Below are positions 19,843-27,725 of a stretch of 64,000 nucleotides of DNA, piece by piece. The stretch is taken from positions 2,927 through 66,926 of the forward strand of contig JAHEDI010000002.1 in NCBI GenBank assembly GCA_024641305.1, given 5' to 3'. The notes under the pieces are model-generated. The model searched no databases, was not told the DNA's origin, and saw only the letters and a program-made list of their open reading frames with translations. The position numbers and the translations under genes were made by a program. Source of the stretch: a bacterium (GTDB taxonomy: Bacteria > Actinomycetota > Acidimicrobiia > Spongiisociales > JAENVV01). Positions within the stretch are counted from its first letter, which is position 1. Each line of letters opens with the position of its first letter.

Positions 19843-19893
19843 GCCACAATACAGAACGGTGAACCGCCACAATACAGAACGGTGAACCGTTCT
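19843..19893. repeat. 23-bp direct repeat x2 ending in a perfect hairpin
   Basis: GCCACAATACAGAACGGTGAACC twice; AGAACGGT-GA-ACCGTTCT at 19876-19893. Confidence 0.85.
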
Positions 19894-20130
19894 GCGGACG
19901 GTTCGCCGAAGGACTGTCGGTCCGCGTCCGGAACGGAGTGGAGCGACTGGCGAAAGGGATCCGAGGCGGGCTGCCGTTTCTCGACCGTCGACCGGATCGC
20001 TCGTTTCTTCCCCGGTCGGGGACGCCCTAAAGGTTGGCCGGACCCATGCCGGCGTCTACCCCAACGATCACCTCCGGCCACCGTTCGCCTGATCGGACGA
20101 GACGGTGACCGGATCCGCGACGTGACGCCC

Positions 20131-21354
20131 TCACGTCTCCGCTAGAGCTACGGCCGCGAGCTTCTTCCAGATCCAGGTCAAGATGAGCGCCGATCCGACG
20201 AAACCAAACCAGAACGGGCCGGTCAGGCCGACTACCCTGGCGACGACACCTCCGAGTGCCGAACCAGCGACCAGACTGCCACGCAATCCCATCATGTAGA
20301 CGCTGGACACTCGGCCCTGGAGTTCGATGGGGACGACGCGCTGTCGGATGGTTCCAGCGGTCGTGCCCCACATCGCCTCATGAACCCCGAACATGAACAA
20401 GACCGCAAAAGCAACAGCCGGTGACCTGGTGATCGCGAGGCCAAGGTGGGTGAGGGTTTCGATCAGAAGGCCGATTCGCAGAATGTTCGCCATACCAATC
20501 CGGCTCTCGACCGCCACATAGGTCACCGTTCCGAGGATGCCTCCAACTGCGGTGGCGGTGATCAGCAGGCCGAAGCCGATCTCCCCGAGTCCGAGCCGCT
20601 CGGAGGCGTACAGAACGAGAATCGACCAGACAGCGCCGAAAGTGATGTTGAAGGCGATGATCGTCAGAGTCAGTGTTCGGACGGCGTCGTGGTTGCGAAC
20701 CCATCGGAGTCCCTCGGTAATCTCTCCCCGGACGGTGCCAGACCCCTTCGAACGATCCGGTGCGGCAGTAGCGATCCGGGAGATCAGGATCGCACCGAGA
20801 CCAAGGATGACCGCTTGGGTCACGAACGGAACGGCGTTCCCGACTGCAAAAAGCACCGCTCCGATCGGTACGCCGGCCAGTTGGTTGAGCGTGATGAACC
20901 CGAACGACAGGCGGGCATTGCCGACCTTGAGGTCGTCTGGCTCTACAACCATTGGTAGGAGGGTCGAGACGGTCGTGTCGACAATGGTTTCCGACAGACC
21001 CAACAGGAACATCGTCACCAGAACCAGGGTCACGCTGACCATTCCGGTGAAGATGAACGAGGCCAGTGCGACCAGGATTCCCGCCCGGATGAGGTTGACG
21101 GCAATCACTAGCCGCCGACGATCGAGGCGGTCGGCTAGCACTCCAGCATGAAGGCCAATCAGGAGCCACGGAAGCTGTTGGAGTAGGAAGGCGCTGGCTA
21201 CAAGTGTCGGATCATCGGTTCGCGAGGCGATGAGTAGCGGTCCCGCAGCGAGGGCGATCCCGTCGCCGAGATTGGTTGTCCAGCTCGATGCCAGCAACCA
21301 CCGGAAGCTCTGCCCAAGACGAGGGGGCGCGACGAGATCGAGGAAGTGACGCAC
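20131..21354 (-). CDS. MFS transporter (MFS_3/EntS-like)
   Basis: About 12 hydrophobic segments; GVLADRLDRRRLVIAVNLIRAG, RVSSVYMMGLRGSLVAGSALGG. Confidence 0.85.
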   Translation of the reverse strand: MRHFLDLVAPPRLGQSFRWLLASSWTTNLGDGIALAAGPLLIASRTDDPTLVASAFLLQQLPWLLIGLHAGVLADRLDRRRLVIAVNLIRAGILVALASFIFTGMVSVTLVLVTMFLLGLSETIVDTTVSTLLPMVVEPDDLKVGNARLSFGFITLNQLAGVPIGAVLFAVGNAVPFVTQAVILGLGAILISRIATAAPDRSKGSGTVRGEITEGLRWVRNHDAVRTLTLTIIAFNITFGAVWSILVLYASERLGLGEIGFGLLITATAVGGILGTVTYVAVESRIGMANILRIGLLIETLTHLGLAITRSPAVAFAVLFMFGVHEAMWGTTAGTIRQRVVPIELQGRVSSVYMMGLRGSLVAGSALGGVVARVVGLTGPFWFGFVGSALILTWIWKKLAAVALAET

Positions 21355-21479
21355 AGCCTGCGGATACTAGAGCGACGAAAGAAGCGATCGATGGGGAGAC
21401 TGCCTCCAGAGACGCCTAAGTCACTGGCCGGTTTCGGCGCCCTCCCAGATACGGGAGGCAGGACATACAATGGGAAACG

Positions 21480-23150
21480 CTAAGACGCGACTGAATTGAT
21501 CCATTCCTCGACGAGGTCTGCCAGCACTGGCAAGGTAACCGCCCCGTTCGTCAAGACGGTGTCGTGGAAACTGCGAATATCGAACCGGTCGCCAAGTCGG
21601 TTCTCAGCCATGGATCGCAGTCGTCTGAACTCCCGCTGACCGATCTTGTAGGTGAGCGCCTGGCCAGGGAACCCAATGTACCGATCGACTTCGATCCCCA
21701 CGGTGTCGTGTTTGATGGGCGTGTTCTCCGTCATGTAGGCGATCGCCTGATCTCGCGACCATCCCTTGGCGTGGATTCCCGTGTCGACGACCAGACGGGC
21801 CGCCCGCCAGGCATCGGCGGCCACCATGCCGATACGATCGAGGTCACTTTCATAAAGGCCCATTTCGTCGGCGAGGCGTTCAGAATACAAGCCCCACCCT
21901 TCCGAGTACGCCACAATGAGACCGTACCGGCGGAACATAGGCAGGTCGCCGGCTTCGGCATTGATGGCGCACTGGAGGTGGTGGCCCGGCACTGCTTCGT
22001 GGGCCGCCGTCGCCACCATGTCGAAACGGTGGACCGATTTCGGGTTCGCGGTGTTGATGAAGTAGGTCCCCGGTCGAGAACCATCGGCCGGGGGTGGGAA
22101 GTAATAGGCCGGTGGCATATTCGGAGCGAGCGATGCCGGGATTTCTGCCATCTCACATGGTGCTTGAGGGAGGTGACCGAACCAGTCGGGGGCCAGCGCT
22201 TCGGCTTTCGTAATAACCGTTCGGTTGAAGTCCATGAGTTCTTCGGTTGAGTCGAATCGGAGGGTTTCGTCGGTCCTGAGGCGATCAAAAAGATCGGGGA
22301 GCGCCGAAATGCCGAGCGCCGCTTGCCCATACATGGAAAACTCTTCCAAACTGTGGGTCATTTCCTCCAGCCCGATTTCATGGATTTCGTCAGCCGTCAG
22401 CGCCACTGTCGTGAAGTCCTTGATGAGCCTTTCGTAATACTCCGCGCCACCATCGACCCAGCTGAGTCCGGCCCGGTCTTGAGAGCGCCCATGGGGTGCG
22501 ATTTCGTCCCTGATGGTGTCTCGATACGCTTGCATAGCGGGCCGCACCGTTGTTTTGACGACTTCGGTCATGGCGACAGCCCAGGCGTCCCTTCCGCTCC
22601 ACTCGGGGACACTGATATTGATAAAAGGGTCGTCTTCGAACGAGGAGGCGAGGTAGGTATCCATTTGGGCAAGAGACCGTTCGATGTTCCCGGTCGGGGG
22701 AACCTTGCCTTGTGCCAGCCCTTCGAGGTGCCACGCCAAGTGCCCTTCGATGAGACCGCCGACTTTGCGGTACCGCTCCAGAAGCATGTTGGCGTGTTCG
22801 GGTTTATCCGCCACGGTCATGCTCGATCCGGCGATGAGCATTGAATGAACGCCGAGCATCGGGTCGATGCGGAGCATGAGACCGAGTTCGTCAATGGCCG
22901 TTTCGGACGACTCGACCGCGTCAATGAGCATCTGACGGGTGATGCGGTCCTGTTTGGACAAGCTGCTCGGCATGATCATCTCAGCCTGTCGGGCGACATC
23001 GCGCAGCTCGACCATGACCCGGGAAAGACTGTCGGGAGTTACGTCGCTGATCTCGGAATCAAACCGGTGGTCACCGTACATCGTGGCGTTTTCCGGCGCG
23101 AAGCGCATCTGGAGGTCCCAGTACTGGTTTGAGAGTTCGGCGATCCCCAC
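21480..23150 (-). CDS. DUF885 family protein (predicted metallopeptidase-like)
   Basis: 556 aa; HEAVPGHHLQ, YSEGWGLYSERLADEMGLY, PGQALTYKIGQREFRRLR. Confidence 0.9.
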   Translation of the reverse strand: MGIAELSNQYWDLQMRFAPENATMYGDHRFDSEISDVTPDSLSRVMVELRDVARQAEMIMPSSLSKQDRITRQMLIDAVESSETAIDELGLMLRIDPMLGVHSMLIAGSSMTVADKPEHANMLLERYRKVGGLIEGHLAWHLEGLAQGKVPPTGNIERSLAQMDTYLASSFEDDPFINISVPEWSGRDAWAVAMTEVVKTTVRPAMQAYRDTIRDEIAPHGRSQDRAGLSWVDGGAEYYERLIKDFTTVALTADEIHEIGLEEMTHSLEEFSMYGQAALGISALPDLFDRLRTDETLRFDSTEELMDFNRTVITKAEALAPDWFGHLPQAPCEMAEIPASLAPNMPPAYYFPPPADGSRPGTYFINTANPKSVHRFDMVATAAHEAVPGHHLQCAINAEAGDLPMFRRYGLIVAYSEGWGLYSERLADEMGLYESDLDRIGMVAADAWRAARLVVDTGIHAKGWSRDQAIAYMTENTPIKHDTVGIEVDRYIGFPGQALTYKIGQREFRRLRSMAENRLGDRFDIRSFHDTVLTNGAVTLPVLADLVEEWINSVAS

Positions 23151-23244
23151 TACCTACACTCCCCCTTGTCACATCACGGATCGTTGCTGTTCGAGCGATG
23201 CCTGTTCGCAGCGAACGTTCCATAGGCTAATCTGTTGCGCACAT

Positions 23245-23321
23245 GCACCCGTAGCTCAATTGGATAGAGCGTCTGACTACGGATCAGGAGGTTGGGGGTT
23301 CAAGTCCCTCCGGGTGTACCA
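23245..23321 (+). tRNA. tRNA-Arg(ACG), encoded CCA
   Basis: GCACCCGTAGCTCAATTGGATAGAGCGTCTGACTACGGATCAGGAGGTTGGGGGTTCAAGTCCCTCCGGGTGTACCA. Confidence 0.95.
23277..23319 (+). repeat. Putative att core copy 1 (3' half of tRNA-Arg)
   Basis: 43-nt segment matching 24529-24571 with 2 mismatches. Confidence 0.85.
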
Positions 23322-23354
23322 TCGAAACCCATGCGCGAGCGGGGGTTTGTCTTT

Positions 23355-23550
23355 CTAGACCTTCGTCCCGCGACGGGTCAGCGAGCCGCCAGCCCGCAGG
23401 GACTCCGCAACACCCTCTTGAAGACTCGCTTCGATGCGGTTAGCGACCGAATCGAGATCGGCCTTAAACAGTCCTCCGTGGATGTCGAAGGTCATCTGAA
23501 TCGAGCTGTGACCGGGATTGATTGGGCGGCTTTCACCCTGGTGGAGTGCT
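23355..23550 (-). pseudogene. Remnant of tyrosine recombinase (integrase) C-terminus
   Basis: Minus strand ALHQGESRPINPGHSSIQMTFDIHGGLFKADLDSVANRIEASLQEGVAESLRAGGSLTRRGTKV-stop; LGHSSIxMTxDxYGHLF integrase motif; no intact N-terminus. Confidence 0.8.
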
Positions 23551-23723
23551 CGGTATCGAAGCCTTTTGTGTCAGTTGGTTTGTTCTCGGCGAGTGGATGG
23601 GGCCGGGTTCTTGCTGATCTGAGCGACACCTCCAGACACCGGGCCACGTGCCAGGGCGGATCCTGGGTGAGGGCTGCGGTGAAGGTACGATCACACCACC
23701 TGCGGGTCCTGGCTATCAGGAGC

Positions 23724-24344
23724 CTAGGTGGAGGGCTCTGAGTGCGTGTCTCCCGAGTCCGTGAGTAGCTGATGCATGATCCGGCCGAAGAGGGATTGGT
23801 CGAGCGATTCAGGTTCGATGGTCGTTTGGATGATCAACCCCGATCCGAGTGCCATGGCTACTGCAGCGAGTTCCTCCCAGGTCGCGAATGGTGGGTCGGG
23901 TCGGCCGCCGCTCATGGTTGCTCCGACCTCGCTGCGGGCTTGTTGATACCGCTCGGCGAGGGCAGCCCGGGTCTGGGGGTTGTGAACTGCTTCAAGGAAG
24001 ACGTCCAATGTGGCGAGCGCCCATCCGGTTGGGGCGATTTCGACTTGATCCGGAGTCCCTATGTCGGTGTCGGTTCGTTCTTGGTCGAGGAGTTCGAGGA
24101 ATAGCGCCTCTTTGCTGGGCCAGTTCGAGTAGACGGCGCCCTTGGAGTATCCGGCCGTTTCGGCGATCTCTTCGAGTGATGCGCCTCGATATCCCCGTTG
24201 CGAAAACAACTCTCGCGCAGTGTGGAGGATTGCCTGGCGGGTGCGTTGGCGTGCTTCTTGTCTGCTGAGTCTGCGTTGAGCCAAGAAGTCGGCCCCCCGG
24301 GCCACCGAGAGCCCACCGCCCTTCGTGACGGGGGCTCTCGGCAT
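23724..24344 (-). CDS. TetR/AcrR family transcriptional regulator
   Basis: RQRTRQAILHTARELFSQRGYRGASLEEIAETAGYSKGAVYSNWPSKEALFLELLDQ; start uncertain. Confidence 0.88.
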   Translation of the reverse strand: MPRAPVTKGGGLSVARGADFLAQRRLSRQEARQRTRQAILHTARELFSQRGYRGASLEEIAETAGYSKGAVYSNWPSKEALFLELLDQERTDTDIGTPDQVEIAPTGWALATLDVFLEAVHNPQTRAALAERYQQARSEVGATMSGGRPDPPFATWEELAAVAMALGSGLIIQTTIEPESLDQSLFGRIMHQLLTDSGDTHSEPST

Positions 24345-24528
24345 GGCCCACCACGTCAGTGGTCCCCGTCGACGGAACTCTGGGGCCGCCCACTTCGCCG
24401 GCAACGAACTCGAACTCGAGCTCGCGAGCGGTGACGAGCACAACGCTGGCCGACGCCTCCGCCGGGAGCCATGTTGGGAGCCATTCCCCGTGGACTCGTG
24501 CGGACGGCCCTGGAAACGGCTTGGAGAT

Positions 24529-24571
24529 CTACGGATCAGGAGGTTGGGGGTTCAAGTTGCTCCGGGTGTAC
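24529..24571 (+). repeat. Putative att core copy 2: displaced 3' half of tRNA-Arg(ACG)
   Basis: CTACGGATCAGGAGGTTGGGGGTTCAAGTTGCTCCGGGTGTAC versus CTACGGATCAGGAGGTTGGGGGTTCAAGTCCCTCCGGGTGTAC; followed by a hairpin terminator. Confidence 0.85.
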
Positions 24572-24573
24572 GG

Positions 24574-24602
24574 CAGAAAACCCCGCTACGGCGGGTTTTC
24601 TC
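24574..24602 (+). terminator. Hairpin terminator after the displaced tRNA fragment
   Basis: AGAAAACCCCGCTACGGCGGGTTTTCT. Confidence 0.65.
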
Positions 24603-24683
24603 GTCTGGTAATGCCAGGCGTGTGAATGTTTGTTGGTCGTCTTCTGGTTCGTTGATTTGCTGAGGTCTAAGTGGGAAGCTGCC

Positions 24684-25634
24684 CTAAGGGAGCCTGTCCA
24701 AGATGGAGGAGGCGGCGGCTAGACCCGACAGTACCGCCCCTTCGATTTTCGCTCCTGCGAAGACCTCCCCGGCAAGCGCCACTGGTACCCGTGTGTCGAG
24801 GACGACGCATCCTTGCTCAAGGATCGTGGTCGGTTCGGCGAAGCGCCATCGGTGACCGGTGGCCGCAGTGACTTGACCGTTCAGGTGCGGTTGCGACGCC
24901 GCAACGAGATGGCCCGTCCAGTCTTCGGGGTCCGCTTCGAGATAGTCGGTCGCAAAACCCGGAGTGCTGTGTACGGTGATCGACGGGGTTGCCGAGGTCC
25001 CCTTGTGGGCGTTGTCCGCCATCCACGCGATTGGATCGTTCACCACGGAGCTATGCCCGTCGGTTAGGCCGCTAGGGCCGTCGAGTTGCATCATGACCGC
25101 CAGGCACGCCCGGTAGTCGATAGCCGACAGCGTTTCTCTTAGGGCGTCGGGTGCGTCGATTCGGCTGGCATTGAGCAGGGCCAGAGTCTGAGGAACTGGT
25201 GGAGTCACGATGAAAGCCGTCGCCCCGATCCGTTCGCCTCTTGTGTCGACGGCGGCGGGTTCGCCACCGTCGAGATCGAGTCGTTCAATGGCGATGCCGG
25301 TACGAACGTCGAGCGACTCTGCAAGAAACTCGGGAATCTTGCGCATCCCACCGGTGCCGACGTACCGGGGCTCAAGGTCGGCGGTCTGATACCACTCGTG
25401 CATCTTGCCCGCCGCAGCCCATCCCCGGGTGACCGCTGCGAATGTTTCTGATCGTATCGAAAAGTGTTGCGCGCCGTGATCGAACCGAGCCTCACCGAGG
25501 GTGCGGGTGGCCATCCGCCCACCTACCGCACGGCTCTTGTCGACGAGAACCGACCCGACTCCTGCCCCACGTAATGCGTGAGCGGCTGTCAGCCCGGCGA
25601 TCCCTGCTCCGACGACTAGCACCCGTTCCTGCAT
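24684..25634 (-). CDS. Renalase-like FAD-dependent amine oxidase/oxidoreductase
   Basis: MQERVLVVGAGIAGLTAAHALRGAGVGSVLVDKSRAVGGRMATRTLGEARFDHGAQHFSIR; start trimmed. Confidence 0.85.
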   Translation of the reverse strand: MQERVLVVGAGIAGLTAAHALRGAGVGSVLVDKSRAVGGRMATRTLGEARFDHGAQHFSIRSETFAAVTRGWAAAGKMHEWYQTADLEPRYVGTGGMRKIPEFLAESLDVRTGIAIERLDLDGGEPAAVDTRGERIGATAFIVTPPVPQTLALLNASRIDAPDALRETLSAIDYRACLAVMMQLDGPSGLTDGHSSVVNDPIAWMADNAHKGTSATPSITVHSTPGFATDYLEADPEDWTGHLVAASQPHLNGQVTAATGHRWRFAEPTTILEQGCVVLDTRVPVALAGEVFAGAKIEGAVLSGLAAASSILDRLP

Positions 25635-25692
25635 GCTTCGATCATGGCAGGTATGCAAAGGCGCTGGCCGTTGAGGCAGGTACGATGCGCGG

Positions 25693-25986
25693 ATGAGTTC
25701 TGTCGATCGGTCCGACTGGGCAGCGGTGCTGTCCTCTTTTACAGCCTTCTTCGAAGGTTGGGGTACCGTCGTGGCAGACGGAGACGGGGTCTCATTCGCA
25801 GCACCGGAAGCCGGAACCAGACTGGAGCTCGGCCGGGACGGGACCTCGACGTCCTTCATGCCGCTCCACGGGCTGACCGCCCGATGGGACCACGTGGCTT
25901 TCGACCAGCAGGAGCGGACGGTCACGGTATCCGGCGAGGATTTCGCATACACATACCGGGTTCCTCTCTCCCTTCGCCCTCGCTAG
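25693..25986 (+). CDS. Hypothetical small protein
   Basis: 97 aa, divergent from the renalase-like gene; coding-like composition only. Confidence 0.55.
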   Translation: MSSVDRSDWAAVLSSFTAFFEGWGTVVADGDGVSFAAPEAGTRLELGRDGTSTSFMPLHGLTARWDHVAFDQQERTVTVSGEDFAYTYRVPLSLRPR

Positions 25987-26247
25987 CCAGCCGGTCCCGA
26001 TATCAGTTCGGTCGTGAACGCAGGCAGTGTTTCGGACGTCGGCGCTGGTGGGTAAGTGCGACGTCAAGGGTTGACTGGCCCTGGTCAGCCGTGGTAGTCG
26101 GGCCAGCTTCGGCAGCCTACGGCGCAACCATTCACTACGAAGGACGTTGCCGAAGTTCTCGACCTGAATCACGGCCTCCAGTTCACTCCTGCTGCCAGCG
26201 TTGTTGGGAATGACGTCGCCAGGCGTTTGGGCTCCGCCTTCGACCGG

Positions 26248-27006
26248 CTAGGCGGCCAGTGCTCCTGCAAACACCTGCCAGGCGAGCAGTGACTTGGCTA
26301 CGAAACTGAGCACGATGTAGCGCCGCTCACCGTAGAGGTAATCGGCCCATTTCCCCTTTGCGCGATACTGCTTCCACTGTACGAGAGCGAACCCGTTGAA
26401 GAGCAAGAAGAGCGAGATCACGATCCCGTACACGAATCCCGGGACAACGGCTTCGGACGGTCCCTTCGGCGAAATTAGGCTGAGAACCACCGCGATCCAT
26501 GGGATTGCGCCAGCTAAGGACCCGAACCAGAACGGGAGCAGGTCGCCGTCCCCCGGTTCGGTGTACCGCTCCTGGAGCCAGCCGAACAGGATCATGGAAA
26601 CGTTCACGCCGAAAACGCCGAGGAGGGCGATGTAGTCGGCGGTGCCGTTCAACTGGAGGATGACGATGATCATGATCGACGACGACAATGAATACTCGAC
26701 CCACCGGTACACGTTGATGTGATTCTTCAACCCTTTGGCGTACCTCGGGAATATCTGCGGCGAGCTCACGAAGAAGTGGAAGAAGGCGGAGAGGGCCATG
26801 AAGCCAGCGACCATATAGCTGATGTTCAGGTTGAACAGGTTCACCGGCGGAGAGAAACTGCCGGTTCCGGGCGCGCCGGTCAGGTAGGTCGCCTGCACCG
26901 GGAGGGCCGCTTGGTTCGAAAGCAAGAGGATCGCGATCAGCGATCCGAGATGCAGAATTCCGGCGAACACGTTGAGCTTGCGAAGGTTGCTGAGTTGCGA
27001 GTCCAT
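26248..27006 (-). CDS. Heliorhodopsin
   Basis: 252 aa, seven hydrophobic segments; TM3 YRWVEYSLSSSIMIIVI (Glu counterion position) and TM7 RRYIVLSFVAKSLLAWQVFAG (Schiff-base Lys context). Confidence 0.9.
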   Translation of the reverse strand: MDSQLSNLRKLNVFAGILHLGSLIAILLLSNQAALPVQATYLTGAPGTGSFSPPVNLFNLNISYMVAGFMALSAFFHFFVSSPQIFPRYAKGLKNHINVYRWVEYSLSSSIMIIVILQLNGTADYIALLGVFGVNVSMILFGWLQERYTEPGDGDLLPFWFGSLAGAIPWIAVVLSLISPKGPSEAVVPGFVYGIVISLFLLFNGFALVQWKQYRAKGKWADYLYGERRYIVLSFVAKSLLAWQVFAGALAA

Positions 27007-27067
27007 GGCAGTACATTAGCTGGCGACGTTGAGCAGAAGGACTAACCCTCGAAGCTCGGGTCGCTGG

Positions 27068-27546
27068 TCAACCCTCAACAGGGGTGAGAACGACCATCGG
27101 AATCTGGATGCTGCCTCCTTTCCGGGGGGTAGGTCGCGTAGGTGGGCTGAAGTAACGCGTACCCCGCCCAAAGGTCAATGCCCTCGTCGCCTTGGGCGAT
27201 CCGGGTGACCGCCTCAAAGCTGCAACGACCGACCTCAACCCTGACCCGCGGGTCGTCGCGAAGGTTGAGCAGCCAGGCAGGTTCCATGGCCGGCGTTGGA
27301 CGCGGCAACCACGAACGAACCGTGCTGCTCTTCGGAGACCAGGGGTCCCGTGCGCAGCTGTCCTGACTTGCGGCCCTTCGTGGTGGGGAGCAGGGTGGGA
27401 ACGCCACGCATCTTGCCACCAATCCGGCCTCCAGACACTCGACACAGCTTGCGATGCGCAGCCCCAAAGGCGTCTTTGGCCGGGTAGAGGACTATTCCCT
27501 TCGGTGAACCCCTGTCGATTGGCACAGCCAAAGCCACCCCCCACAA
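27068..27546 (-). pseudogene. Deazaflavin (F420)-dependent nitroreductase (DDN family), frameshifted
   Basis: Homology-like segments in three frames: GGRIGGKMRGVPTLLPTTKGRKSGQLRTGPL / PAWLLNLRDDPRVRVEVGRCSFEA..RIAQGDEGIDLW..YALLQPTYATY / IQIPMVVLTPVEG. Confidence 0.75.
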
Positions 27547-27559
27547 GCCGGCGTCAACA

Positions 27560-27695
27560 CAAAGACCTTGAGTCGTCTGATGAGCGCTTCGATGTCGGAG
27601 GGGAATAGGTGTGTGTAGCGGTCCAGGGTGATGGTGATGGAGGAGTGTCCGAGGTGGACTTGGGTCGCTTTGGGGTTGACGCCAGCTGGTGGACG
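27560..27695 (-). pseudogene. Second tyrosine recombinase C-terminal remnant
   Basis: Minus strand RPPAGVNPKATQVHLGHSSITITLDRYTHLFPSDIEALIRRLKV; no catalytic N-terminal part found upstream. Confidence 0.8.
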
Positions 27696-27725
27696 AAAGT
27701 CCGATCGTCTCCTGCTACTTCTCAG

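Noticed and set aside
25990-26247. Short frame PFTTKDVAEVLDLNHGLQFTPAASVVGNDVARRLGSAFDRLGG after the 97-aa ORF
   Set aside because: Could be a fragment of a DNA-binding protein, but too short and weak to call.
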